A DNA stretch of 32,475 nucleotides from Stentor coeruleus (GCA_001970955.1 MPUH01000838.1:1-32475); one strand, 5' to 3'; positions 1-10,004 are shown, counted from the stretch's first letter. The notes: generated from the sequence alone by a model not told the origin. Translations and numbers: made by a program.

Positions 1-755
1 GTATATCAGGGATTACAGGGGATAATATTATAAACCCTGTTAGTATTGAAAAAGCTTCATGGTATTCTGGTCCAACACTTTTTGAGATTTTTGACCGTTT
101 GCCAACACCTATTAGAAATTCAGATGATCCTTTAAGAATCCCTATTATTGATAGAGTTAAAGATCAAGGGTTGACTATATATGGAAAAGTTGAAAGTGGA
201 CTTGCTGTTAAAGGTCTTAGGATACTTATTATGCCTATAAAAATCAAAGGGGAGATTATTGAAATTATTGGTGGGGAAGATACAAAACTTATATATGCGA
301 ATCCTGGAGAAAATGTTAAAATGCGTATAAAAGTTCCTGAAGAAATTGATGTTCAAAGAGGATATGTTATATGTGATGTACATTCTGTATGTCATATTAC
401 TATTGAATTCAAAGCTGATGTACAGTTTCTTGAACTTCCTGATCCTAAAATGCTTATTACAGCTGGTTATGGATGTGTTATGCATTTACATACAGATATT
501 GAAGAATGTGAAGTTACTGAAATGATTGCACTTTTTGATGTGGAGAAAAAGAAAAAAGTTAAAACGGCCTTTTGTAAATCTGGCCAGAGGGTTGTATTGA
601 AAATCAAAACTGTTAATGAGGTGTGTATTGAGAAGTATATATCTTTGGCACAGTTGGGAAGGTTTGTTTTGAGAGATAAAGGGATTACGGTTGCTTTGGG
701 GAAAATTATTGAGTTTACAGATCAGCTTGAGGTTGAAGATCAGCAAGGGAATTAG
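1..755 (+). CDS. eRF3: eRF3 translation termination GTPase, C-terminal part (5' truncated by window edge)
   Basis: eRF3 is the GTPase partner of eRF1 in cytoplasmic translation termination. The frame is open from base 3 to a TAG at 753-755, so the gene runs off the left edge; a TTG at 99 is an internal Leu codon, not a start. Visible parts are the end of the G domain (ISG.TGDN, then SWYSGPTLFEIFDRLP), domain II starting near LRIPIIDRVKDQG and GKVESG, and domain III (GYGCVMHLHTDIEECEVTEMI, then LGRFVLRDKGITVALGKI). The CIEEVEIT-like stretch and the RFTLRDEG-like end match eRF3 better than eEF1A or Hbs1. The last dozen residues (after GKIIEF) are an acidic extension. The G1-G4 motifs lie outside the window. 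Family assignment is firm; Hbs1 is the main alternative. Confidence 0.9.
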   Translation, partial: ISGITGDNIINPVSIEKASWYSGPTLFEIFDRLPTPIRNSDDPLRIPIIDRVKDQGLTIYGKVESGLAVKGLRILIMPIKIKGEIIEIIGGEDTKLIYANPGENVKMRIKVPEEIDVQRGYVICDVHSVCHITIEFKADVQFLELPDPKMLITAGYGCVMHLHTDIEECEVTEMIALFDVEKKKKVKTAFCKSGQRVVLKIKTVNEVCIEKYISLAQLGRFVLRDKGITVALGKIIEFTDQLEVEDQQGN

Positions 756-949
756 ATAAGTTAAAATAGTTAGGTTTTATAGTTGGGTATTAATTTAATT
801 ATCATTTTTATTATCACAACCATGCTAAAATTATCATAATTTAAAACTCGCTAATATTTTATTATCTAATTCATTAAATCAAAATCTATTTTTCACATAC
901 AAAATACAATATATTAACTACCCTAAGTCTTTCTTCTCTTGTAGTAAAA

Positions 950-3526
950 ATGGAAGAAAGTAAAGACAAGAGAAAGTCCTACCAAATCCGAGCCCTTCTT
1001 CGTAAATCAGTAACTCTTCAATTACGTCAAAAAGGAACAAACATTTGTCAAATCCTAACTCCTATTCTTTGTCTTCTCCTAGTCTATCTAATGAAAGAAA
1101 TCGCAGGAAGTCAATTAAACAAAAACCAAAACATCCCTGTTGACCTAGAAACAATCCCCAGAATCCTAAACCCTCCTCTTGTACCTAATTATGTTCTCTA
1201 TAGCTTATTAGGTCTTGATATAACAAGTTGTGAACAATGGTTTATGTATAGCATAGACTCATCAGACCCTTCTGTCGCTGATTTTGTTGGAAATCTTACT
1301 GGTAATGATAAAGACTCTTATTCTAACAGCGGTCTTCTTGGTGAAATCCCAAATTACAAATGCAACACCAACGAAAAAAAAAATCCTTTTTTTTCCAAAC
1401 CATATACAACAATAAACAAAGACCTTTATGACACTTTAAAAATCATGAATGAAAACCCAATTCGCAATAGTGAGTCTTTGTATTTATCCGATTTACCTGA
1501 TGGTGCTATAACTTTTTATTCAGCAAATTCAACTCATTTAAAATACAAAGCTCAAATCAATGATAATAGATTCTCATCATATCATAGAAATAATGGGATT
1601 ACTAAACTTGGGGTTAATGGGTTTAAATTATTAACTATTACTGATGGTATGCTTACTTTAATAGATATGATCCATCAAGCTTTTTTTAGAAAACATTTTC
1701 CCGATACAGAAATTCTAACTTTAGTTCAATATATGCCTATAAAATTACAAGCTAAAGCTGAATTGGATAAATTATTGAATATAATGGGAGCTAGTTTATA
1801 CCCTATCGCATTATCATTATTACTTCCAGTTTTTATGTATAGTGTTGTATTGGAAAAAGAGGAAAAACTACAGGATTTCATGAAAATGAACGGTATGAAA
1901 ATCGCTAATTATTGGGTTGTAGGTTTTGGGTTTAATTTTTTTATATACTCGATAACTGTGATTATTTTCATGATTTTCGGTGTTGTTGTTGTCAAACTGC
2001 AGTTTTTTACTCAAACCAGTTCTATAGTTTTGATTATCATGTTAATCGGCTGGGGTATATGCCAGATTTCTTTAAGTTTTTTTATACAGGTTTTCATATC
2101 AAAAGCTCGTACTGCTACTATATGGGGATACCTTTTGTCTATATGGACCGTACTATGGGGTATCACATTAAACCTTGCTGTTTATCCTTTACCAAATGAA
2201 ATGCCTAATTATTTAGTCTGGTATCCTCATTTCGCTTTTACAAGATCTATTTATATACTAAGCAATAATTGTGGATATTATAAATGCATAGAATCAGTAA
2301 ATGAAATTACAAGCGAATTAGGTAAATGTATTGTTTTACTATATATATCTGGGATTATTATCTTAGCCTTATCTTTATATTTAAATGAAATCATGCCTAG
2401 AGAATTCGGCGTACCAAGACATCCATTGTTTTGTTTTAGAAAACATAATAAGAATTTACCTGAACATATTGATTTAAATTTAGACCTTACAGCTGAAGAT
2501 AATGCAGTAAAAGAAGAAAACATGAAAGTTCAGCAATTAGAAAATTATAATGATTATCCTTTAGTTGTTAAAGATATTAGAAAAGTTTATAAAGGGAAAA
2601 CATGTAGTGAAAACAAAATCGCCATCAAACAAATGAATTTGAAAATCGAACAAAATGAACTTTTCGGTCTACTTGGTCCTAATGGTGCTGGAAAAACTAC
2701 TCTTATTAATATGCTTACTGGATTATATGCCCCTGATAGTGGTAATGCATGGATTGGAGGTTTTAGTATAACAGATGAATTAGAACAAGTACAACTTTAT
2801 ATGGGAGTATGTCCACAATTTGATATATTATGGCCTGAACTTACAGTCCATGAACATCTTTTATTTTATGCAAGGCTTAAAGGTATATCGCCAAAAGATG
2901 AAAAAATATCAGTTGAAAAAGCTATGGATGAAGTGTTTTTAGGGAAATTCAAAGACCTTAAAAGTAATCAACTTTCTGGAGGAATGAGAAGGAGACTTTC
3001 TGTTGCTATATCTTTAGTAGGAAATCCTAAAATTGTTTTTCTTGATGAACCAACTACAGGTTTAGATCCTGAAAATAGAAGACAATTATGGGATATTTTA
3101 GCTAAATGTAAAGGAGGAAGAGCTATGGTATTAACTACTCATTCTATGGAAGAAGCTGATGCTTTATGTTCAAGAGTAGCTATTGTAAATGATGGGGTTT
3201 TAAGATGTATTGGCCCACAGATGAATTTAAAATCTTTATATGGAGGAGGGTATCATTTGTTTATCAATTGTAATAGAAATTATGGGTTTGGAGATGAAAA
3301 TGTTGTCCCTAAGGTTAAAGATTTTGTTAAGTCAGTTATACCTAGTGCTGTGATTTTATCGGAGTTTAATGGGAATCTAGTTTATCAGATACCAATTGAT
3401 AGTTGTAAGGTTTCGGTTGTGTTTTGTGAGTTTGAAGATAAAAAGAGGGATGTTGGTATTGCTGATTGGGGGATATCGCAGAGTTCATTAGAAGATGTTT
3501 TTATGAGGGTTATTGGAGAAAAATAA
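950..3526 (+). CDS. half-size ABCA-family ABC transporter
   Basis: The 858-aa protein has one ABCA-type membrane unit followed by one nucleotide-binding domain. TM1 is at about residues 31-50, then a large lumenal or extracellular loop (about 51-275), then a TM cluster at about 281-475. The LEKEEKLQDFMKMNGM segment (301-316) is the typical ABCA motif after TM2. The NBD carries Walker A GPNGAGKTT (576-584), Q-loop Q623, signature LSGGM (675-679), Walker B IVFLDE (695-700), D-loop GLDP (704-707) and H-loop H731, so ATPase function should be intact. ABCA proteins of animals are full transporters of about 1,600-2,200 aa and move lipids; this one is a half transporter and would need to dimerise. 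The start is the first ATG after a G-poor leader. The exact substrate cannot be read from the sequence. Confidence 0.92.
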   Translation: MEESKDKRKSYQIRALLRKSVTLQLRQKGTNICQILTPILCLLLVYLMKEIAGSQLNKNQNIPVDLETIPRILNPPLVPNYVLYSLLGLDITSCEQWFMYSIDSSDPSVADFVGNLTGNDKDSYSNSGLLGEIPNYKCNTNEKKNPFFSKPYTTINKDLYDTLKIMNENPIRNSESLYLSDLPDGAITFYSANSTHLKYKAQINDNRFSSYHRNNGITKLGVNGFKLLTITDGMLTLIDMIHQAFFRKHFPDTEILTLVQYMPIKLQAKAELDKLLNIMGASLYPIALSLLLPVFMYSVVLEKEEKLQDFMKMNGMKIANYWVVGFGFNFFIYSITVIIFMIFGVVVVKLQFFTQTSSIVLIIMLIGWGICQISLSFFIQVFISKARTATIWGYLLSIWTVLWGITLNLAVYPLPNEMPNYLVWYPHFAFTRSIYILSNNCGYYKCIESVNEITSELGKCIVLLYISGIIILALSLYLNEIMPREFGVPRHPLFCFRKHNKNLPEHIDLNLDLTAEDNAVKEENMKVQQLENYNDYPLVVKDIRKVYKGKTCSENKIAIKQMNLKIEQNELFGLLGPNGAGKTTLINMLTGLYAPDSGNAWIGGFSITDELEQVQLYMGVCPQFDILWPELTVHEHLLFYARLKGISPKDEKISVEKAMDEVFLGKFKDLKSNQLSGGMRRRLSVAISLVGNPKIVFLDEPTTGLDPENRRQLWDILAKCKGGRAMVLTTHSMEEADALCSRVAIVNDGVLRCIGPQMNLKSLYGGGYHLFINCNRNYGFGDENVVPKVKDFVKSVIPSAVILSEFNGNLVYQIPIDSCKVSVVFCEFEDKKRDVGIADWGISQSSLEDVFMRVIGEK

Positions 3527-4080
3527 GTAGATTAGGAGAATTAAAGGTTATGAAAAGGATTTTGATTAGAATTGGGTTTATGTTTTTTGGGGTAAGGGTG
3601 ATTTTGTTGTTTGGGAGGAAGGAGGATATTTTATTGTTTTTTTAGAATAAGTTTTTTCTTGGATTTTACTTTAGGAAGTATATGTTAAAAATAATAACTT
3701 TTTTCATAGGTTATTTTTTATAAGGTTGAATTGTTTAATTAATCAAAAAGTCATACTTAAAATGTTTTTAATCACAGAAAATTATCCATTACTTTATAAA
3801 TTATCTACAATGTCATTATATTAAGTCTACTTTATAAGCTTCTAATTTTTACAATTTCTTGATTCATAAAAATCTATTTAAAAAATACATATTTCCTAAC
3901 AAAAAAAAATCATAAAATCCCTAAACCTACATCAAATAAAAATTCTAAGCATATTCTCAAAATCTCATATAATCTTCAGTATCTTTCTTTATTAACACAT
4001 CCAGCATAATACCTAATATAAAACCTTACATATTTATTCTCCTATAAGAATATCAAATATAATATTTTAATTATCTCAAT
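3527..4080 (+). other. intergenic spacer between tandem + genes
   Basis: No gene is recognised in these 554 bases. The first part (3541-3660) is G/T-rich on the + strand (33 G, 1 C by hand count), as expected for the 3' flank of the ABC transporter. The last part (3901-4020) is C/A-rich (25 C, 3 G), as expected for the 5' flank of the next + gene. The middle is nearly pure A/T. Confidence 0.6.
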
Positions 4081-5508
4081 ATGAGCTACGTGATTGATAT
4101 AGAAAACCCTCAGATAAAATGGGCAATGGACTATTTAGGTATCAGCTCAAATGAACTTGAAAAAAAAACCCTTAATGACTTTTCTAATGGATTATCTCGA
4201 GAAATTCAATACATCAAGTTCCAATATTATATGCGAAATATAGATAAAACAGTCAAACTTATAGAAGAAATATTAGCAAATTCTAATAATTATGAAAGTA
4301 CAACAGAAATTGGCCAGAAAAAAATACAGGTTGCTGAAGAACCTAAGCTTCAAAAAAAAACCTTAGTAAATGGTAAAGATAAAAACCTGGTCATTCATGC
4401 TATTGAATCGGCGAGTTTTGAAAGCAGGTCTTTGAGTCCTTTTATATCCAGAAAAACACAAGAACAAGTTCAGAAATTCAAAATTTTCCAACAGAAACAA
4501 AAGGAAAATCTTATGAAAATCCATACAAATGAAGAACATATACGGAATAAATCCTTGAGCCCTATAGAAAAATATGAAAGTTTTAGGAAAATCCAGTTTA
4601 CAGTGAAAAAACAAGGGAAAAGCTTTGATTTTTACACTCAAGACCATACATCAAGTGAAAACCCTCATAAAGACCAAGGGACTATTATAGATTCTGGGAT
4701 TGGGTTACATGAATATGATGATGAGATAGATGAGAAACTAGAAAAATTACAAGAAAAGTTCAATAAAAGTACTATGATAAGACAAAATACTATAGAAAAA
4801 AAGAAAGATTTAGCCAAGACCCCAGAAAGAATTAGGAAAGCTATTGAAGATAGTGATGGACAATATCAAACATTACAGAAAATCATAGAAAGAGAGAATA
4901 GTTTGAAACAGTGGAAAGTAAAACAGCTACAAGAAAAGAAAAAAGCTCAGTCTATTAGAAAAATTAAAGAGAATAAAGCTAATAAGTTTATTCAAATGAG
5001 TACTGATTATATGAAACAAATCAAAGCTAAAGCTGAAGCCTTGAAGGTTAAAGATATGAAGTTTGAGTCGAATTATTTAAATCAAAAAAAAATTTTTTTT
5101 AAAGAAATCGCTATCAAATCCGAATTACACAAGCTAAAAGATGAGCAGGCTTCAATTAATGCTAAGAGGATGCAGAAATTAGAGTAACTAAAATATAGCT
5201 CCTACAAAAAGCAAGCCATCCTTGAAAAGCACATTACCCAAAAAGAAAAATTCGAAAAAACCAAACTGACAAAAGAAAAACAAAACACCAAAACACGTGA
5301 AAACTCCATAATCAACATGATAAACCGGGAAAAAGTTAATAACTCCATCTTAATGATCCAAAAATCCCCTTTATCTAAAAACTCACAAATTCTCCTTAAA
5401 GCACTAGAAATCGACACATCCCAAAACCATCTCTGCTCTCATATCATTCAATCATCAAAATCCCGTTCTAAATCTTCTATATCATCACCAATCAATAGTC
5501 TTTACTAA
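4081..5508 (+). CDS. basic coiled-coil protein of unknown function, two exons
   Basis: The family is not recognised. Exon 1 is 4081-5183 and exon 2 is 5199-5508; the 15-nt intron between them contains an in-frame TAA, and removing it gives a 470-aa frame ending at TAA 5506-5508. The N-terminal 60 residues (DIENPQIKWAMDYLGIS and following) are the most globular part. The rest is rich in Lys, Glu and Gln, with long helical stretches around residues 230-420 that probably form coiled coil. The C-terminus is Ser-rich and basic (SSKSRSKSSISSPINS). A cytoskeletal or basal-body-associated role is possible for such proteins in ciliates, but this is only inference from composition. It sits 572 bp after the ABC transporter stop (3526-4081, counting the spacer) and 63 bp before the chorein gene, all on the + strand. 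Confidence 0.8.
5184..5198 (+). other. 15-nt spliceosomal intron
   Basis: The sequence is GTAACTAAAATATAG. It begins GTAA and ends TAG, contains a TAA in frame with the upstream exon, and its removal joins exon 1 (...KL, then a GA|C Asp codon) to a long open frame of the same Lys/Glu/Gln-rich character. It has an A at position 10, like the other intron in this window. This length and boundary pattern are the hallmark of heterotrich ciliate introns. Confidence 0.88.
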
Positions 5509-5571
5509 TTATCATCTTCTATATTTTATCTTTTAAATTTTTACGCATTTTCTTTATTAGTATAAATTTTA

Positions 5572-8265
5572 ATGGTAATCAAATCAAAAATCTACGACTT
5601 CCTCAAAAAAAACCTTGGCGAGTATCTTTACGGCTTTCAAAAAAATCAACTTGATGTTGGTTTGCTATCAGGGCATATAGACCTAGTCAATGTGAACTTC
5701 CGCCCAGATAAAGTTAATCAGTTGCTAGGGTCATTGGGACTTCCTATTACAATTAAAGCAGGTCTTCTTGGAAAGTTGCGACTTAAATGCCATTACACGT
5801 CTTTTCTATCAAGTCCAATTGAAGTTGAAATCGACGAGCTTCTATTGATTTTTGGGCCAATCACACATTTAGCCCGTGAAGACCAAAATTTACTTGAAGA
5901 TGATACAGATGATGCAATGTGGCAAGTGGAAGTAGAAGAAAAAATCATAAGCTCTAACCAAACAAAAAATAGGAACTATTCAAATAGAGGCGAAACTCCT
6001 AATATGTATGAAGAAACGCCGATAGCTCAAAAAACCAAACACGAAAACCAAAGCTTCAAATCTGAAAAAATTAACCGAAGTGCTATAAGTAGTCATATAC
6101 AATCAGAAGATGAAGGGAATAAACATAGTAAAAAACATAGTTCTAAAGATAGTAAAAAAGACAGCACATGCATGGAAAGCACAATGTCGAAAAACGATAT
6201 AGAACTCAATAGAAAATACATAGAAAATAATAATCACAAGAGTTTTAATGAGACTAAAGAAGAAAAATCATTACTTTTAACTGGAGAAAGGGATAGAGAC
6301 TATGATCATGAACTAAAAAGGACACAAAGGTATGAGTATATGGAAATCGAAGCTGAACCTCCAAAAAAAGAAGGAATACTAGAAAAATACTTTTCTAAAG
6401 TTCTGAAAAATCTAATCCTAACTATAAAAAACCTACATGTTCGGTATGAAGATGAGACTTATCCATACCAAAACCCATTCGCTATTGGTTTTAGTATGAA
6501 CAAAATCGAAGTTAAAAACATAAACTATGAATGGGTCTACACTGAAGGGAAACCTACAAAACGTTCTCCTCGTAAAAATGCTATAGTAAAAGATATCCTT
6601 TTCAGTAACTTTGCCATGTATATTTACTCTATGGCTAGTGTTCTTATCCCAACTTCACTCTGGGAAGCAACAATTCATTCAGAAATCGGGATTTTTGAAG
6701 CTTTTCCAGCATATGAAGTTCGTGATCTTATCCTTCAAGAATCTAAAACCCTATCAAAATCCCATCCAAGTACTTTTATTAATCCAACCAACATAAATCT
6801 TTGTGTGAGTTTTTATGAAGAAGCTCCAAATTTAAGGATTTGTGGACTTGTTGATAAAGTTGATGTTAAATTTACTGCGGCTATGGCAGAATGTGTAAGG
6901 AACTTTTTTGATTATTGTACAAATGTGCAAATCTGGCCATTAGTATTGAGATTTAGACCTTATGCGAAGATACCAGAAAGATTAGAAAAGCGTGAAAGGA
7001 GAAAAGATAGAAAAAAACGTAGGGAGATTGTAAAACTCTGGTTTCAGTACGCTTTTGCATTTGTCAAGACTAAGAGAGCTGCGATAAAGTATGTGAAAGA
7101 GCGGAAAAAAGATAATGAGTTGTTTAAGAATTTAGAAAGACAAGAGAAAATTAGGGAAAAAGTTGCTATGGGGACTAAACATGAGGTAAAAGGGCCTAAA
7201 AATGACCCTCCACCCAATGAGCCTAAGTCATCTTTGTTTAGTTTTGCCCAAAAAAGGAAACTTCCTGGAGCTTCAGGTTCAAAACTAGCTGATTCAGTAA
7301 GAGAATATAATATAAATAAGAATACACAATTGAAACGTAGACCTTATGATGGAGATAATTACTTCCCAAAATCAATCGTAAATTCAGAAATCGAATTCAA
7401 TGTTAACACGCTGATTATTAGTATAGAAGATGAAGATACGCGAATTAGTTTAGATTTCGAAGTTTATGACCTATCTTTAGTAACAAATACTTTACTTGAT
7501 GAAATGAAATCAGTTATGTCAATTGGAAGCTATGTTATAAGCATACAAGATCAGGGGAAAAAAGGAGAAATCATCAGAGCTGGGGGTAAAAAACTCCCAA
7601 ACTGCATCAAAAGTGATTCCCCTGCAATGAAAATCACAAAAATCTACCGACCAGGCGAAGTTATAATACCAAACGATATTTACCTATCTATGAATATGTA
7701 TGAAATCACAATATCTCTTAGCCCTTTAACCATAAACTATACACACAACACTGTAAACCACTTTTTTCTTATCAAAGAAGCTATAGAACTAGACAAATGC
7801 TTTAGGGAAAATCTAGACATCCGATTTGTAAAAGCTTTCAGAAAACAGTGTAAAAAACATCATCTTCCTAAAGTTCTTGGAATAGACTTCAAAAAATATG
7901 TCTTATGTAAACAAACAGCACAAAAACTTATTGAAATACAAAAAAATACTGATGTTTATATTCAAGAACTTCATACAAACCTAGCTCATGTTATGTTTGA
8001 TTTATCTTTAGAATTTCAAGGTGTATCAGTAAATTTCAATGACTTTTCCCCAAATAGTCTTATGAATATTACATTTCCAAAGCATAAGTTTGGTTTTAGT
8101 AAAGATAAAGATTTTACGTCAGTTAGTGCTTTAGGGTTGGTATTACAATCTTCAAGTGCTCCTGTACCTTTGTATGAATTTATGACAACAGTTTCGAGTA
8201 TTTTTATAGAAAAAATGAGACAGTTTAATGTGCTTTATAGTTATAAACAGCCGAATTGCCAGTGA
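5572..8265 (+). CDS. short VPS13-type chorein lipid-transfer protein
   Basis: The 897-aa protein starts with a clear chorein_N domain (about residues 1-105: a helix containing DFLKKNLGEYLYGF, then QLDVGLLSG and LPITIKAGLLGKLRLK). A Ser/Lys/Glu-rich low-complexity insertion follows at about 122-260. The VPS13 second block starts at about 280 with NLILTIKNLHVRYED and NPFAIGFSMNKIEV. Chorein domains form the mouth of a hydrophobic groove that carries phospholipids between membranes at contact sites. Full VPS13 proteins exceed 3,000 aa and end in VAB, APT1, DH-L and PH modules; none is present here. The stop is TGA, and a convergent gene begins to end only 29 bp later, so there is no room for missing exons. 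It could be a specialised short paralogue or one half of a split gene. Confidence 0.88.
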   Translation: MVIKSKIYDFLKKNLGEYLYGFQKNQLDVGLLSGHIDLVNVNFRPDKVNQLLGSLGLPITIKAGLLGKLRLKCHYTSFLSSPIEVEIDELLLIFGPITHLAREDQNLLEDDTDDAMWQVEVEEKIISSNQTKNRNYSNRGETPNMYEETPIAQKTKHENQSFKSEKINRSAISSHIQSEDEGNKHSKKHSSKDSKKDSTCMESTMSKNDIELNRKYIENNNHKSFNETKEEKSLLLTGERDRDYDHELKRTQRYEYMEIEAEPPKKEGILEKYFSKVLKNLILTIKNLHVRYEDETYPYQNPFAIGFSMNKIEVKNINYEWVYTEGKPTKRSPRKNAIVKDILFSNFAMYIYSMASVLIPTSLWEATIHSEIGIFEAFPAYEVRDLILQESKTLSKSHPSTFINPTNINLCVSFYEEAPNLRICGLVDKVDVKFTAAMAECVRNFFDYCTNVQIWPLVLRFRPYAKIPERLEKRERRKDRKKRREIVKLWFQYAFAFVKTKRAAIKYVKERKKDNELFKNLERQEKIREKVAMGTKHEVKGPKNDPPPNEPKSSLFSFAQKRKLPGASGSKLADSVREYNINKNTQLKRRPYDGDNYFPKSIVNSEIEFNVNTLIISIEDEDTRISLDFEVYDLSLVTNTLLDEMKSVMSIGSYVISIQDQGKKGEIIRAGGKKLPNCIKSDSPAMKITKIYRPGEVIIPNDIYLSMNMYEITISLSPLTINYTHNTVNHFFLIKEAIELDKCFRENLDIRFVKAFRKQCKKHHLPKVLGIDFKKYVLCKQTAQKLIEIQKNTDVYIQELHTNLAHVMFDLSLEFQGVSVNFNDFSPNSLMNITFPKHKFGFSKDKDFTSVSALGLVLQSSSAPVPLYEFMTTVSSIFIEKMRQFNVLYSYKQPNCQ

Positions 8266-8294
8266 TTTTAAGGTGGTTATTAAAAAATGAGTTA

Positions 8295-9416
8295 TTAAAG
8301 CAGTGGAATGTAACCTTGTTTTTTTTCTTCTTTTTGGATTTTCCCTAGGGCGACTAGTTTGTTTGAATATTCACTTACACCTTCTTTGATAATTTTTTTA
8401 GCTTCGAGGTTTAGTTTTTTTACCCCTTTACTGTATTTACTATGGCCTTCTTTGATTTCTTTATCGATTTTTGTACTGAATTCTTGGTAGTCACGTCCAC
8501 GTTCTTTAGCTTTTCTTTCAGTTTCAATTGCCAGTTTTTTGTAGTAGTTGTATTGACGATTGGTTTCTTTTTCTTTATCTAAGTTACGAAGGGTGTATCT
8601 CATATTCCAGGATGGTACTGAGTTTATTGCTTCATATCTTTTGGAATTCAGATAACGGGTAACAAATGGACTATATCTAAGGTTTTGGAGGGTACGACGG
8701 GTTTGTCTTTTAACTCTTGTACTTGCTATGTCTGGGATGATGGAAGTTTCTTGAGAACGTGGGGCTGATCTTTGAAGGACATTTCCTGCACCTAAATCTA
8801 AAACCCAGTTGTTATAACCTTGATTACTGACAGTTATTCCTGAAAGTCTTCTTGAGACAATGGCAAAAAGTTTGCTTTTGAACTCTTCGCTATCAAGTCT
8901 TGATCTTGACTTTGGATACGAGAAAAACATTGAATAAAAAACCCCTTGGGCAATACAATCGTAAAAATTTTCAAAAAAAATTTCTTTATGATCTTTTGGC
9001 ACATTGACAAATACTTGTACGTAGTTATAAGATATTCTTTCTAAAAGATCCCTTTTATATTGTTTCATATATGGTCTCTTATCAATCTTCACTAAACAGT
9101 ACCAAAACATGTCTGATAAAATTGCCTTACATTCTTTAGTCTCAAAATAAACCCGCCACGTTTCTCCAACTTTAGGATTAGTGAATTTTGGGTTTATATT
9201 TCTAAGTGTTTCTTGAATATTATCAACAACTCGTGATAGATTAGAATTGTCTGGTAATGGGATTGGCTTACCTTGTATACTTGTTGGCGGGTCTACATCT
9301 TCTATTTTGAAGACTATTGCTTTTTTTTCTGTTGGTTGGACTATGTATGAAGTATTGCGGTCTGTGATAAAAGCTTTTTTTTCTTCAATATCCATATCGT
9401 CGTTTGAGAAGATCAT
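8295..9416 (-). CDS. FAM227-like FWWh-domain protein
   Basis: The 373-aa protein matches the FWWh domain of the FAM227A/B family: about residues 80-210 hold VGETWRVYF, SDMFWYCLVKI (Phe-Trp at 104-105), ENFYDCIAQGVFYSMFFSYP and the closing WVLDLGAGNVLQRSAPRS. FAM227 proteins are found in organisms with motile cilia and are thought to be axoneme-associated, but their biochemical role is unknown. The C-terminal third (after about 290) is Lys/Glu-rich and helical. The start ATG is the first in the frame and follows a flank that is C/A-rich on the coding strand. The gene is convergent with the chorein gene (29 bp apart) and divergent from the LRR gene. Confidence 0.75.
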   Translation of the reverse strand: MIFSNDDMDIEEKKAFITDRNTSYIVQPTEKKAIVFKIEDVDPPTSIQGKPIPLPDNSNLSRVVDNIQETLRNINPKFTNPKVGETWRVYFETKECKAILSDMFWYCLVKIDKRPYMKQYKRDLLERISYNYVQVFVNVPKDHKEIFFENFYDCIAQGVFYSMFFSYPKSRSRLDSEEFKSKLFAIVSRRLSGITVSNQGYNNWVLDLGAGNVLQRSAPRSQETSIIPDIASTRVKRQTRRTLQNLRYSPFVTRYLNSKRYEAINSVPSWNMRYTLRNLDKEKETNRQYNYYKKLAIETERKAKERGRDYQEFSTKIDKEIKEGHSKYSKGVKKLNLEAKKIIKEGVSEYSNKLVALGKIQKEEKKQGYIPLL

Positions 9417-10004
9417 ATTGTTGTAATGGATTAATAATAATTGAAATTATTTCTTAGTGTGTTGGAAAATATTATAAACTGTAGTAAGAATATTTTTGGG
9501 GTTGGGATTTTTATAGTTAAAATTTTTGTTTAGGATGGATTATGCGAATTTTTGGGTTTGAAATATTTATTAAATCTGAGATATTATGTGTGATATAATA
9601 ATGATTAGTTTGATAAAATATATAGTGAATAAGAATTTTGTTGTTATTTAATACACTTTTACATAAAATGCTTTATTAGGTTATCTAAGAAACTAAGTTA
9701 TTTTATCTGTATTATTAATAGCTTCTATAAATCCATATATGTTTTACCATAATCTTCAAAACAATTATTAAAACCCCTATTTTATAAAAAAAATATACTC
9801 CTGATCTTTAAAATACACAAATCTACTAATATTTTTATCCTAAACCCAAACTTATTATTTTCTATATCCCATCACTCTTTAATAAATATTTCCATATAAA
9901 AATCCACACATTGCCTCTTAAAAACCTCATAAAACCTAAAAACTCCAAATACCTTTTCCTCTATACCTATCTCTAAAGAAAAATGCGGCAAAATATACAT
10001 CATA
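9417..10004. promoter_or_regulatory. divergent intergenic region with sharp strand-skew switch
   Basis: This 588-bp spacer separates the starts of the FAM227-like gene (-) and the LRR gene (+). By hand count 9421-9600 has 36 G and 4 C on the + strand, while 9781-10000 has 6 G and 50 C. The switch lies at about 9660-9780 in an A/T-rich stretch. Each half is therefore G-poor on the coding strand of the gene it precedes. No coding potential or recognised promoter motif is seen. It must contain both promoters. Confidence 0.6.

Noticed and set aside
3550..3645. 31-codon ATG frame after the ABC transporter
   Set aside because: The sequence is G/T-only low complexity, so the translation is a hydrophobic by-product of the 3' flank skew; no recognisable protein.
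8255..8294. A 15-nt intron bypassing the TGA of the chorein gene
   Set aside because: No GT...YAG of 15 or 16 nt spans the stop, and the convergent gene is 29 bp away.
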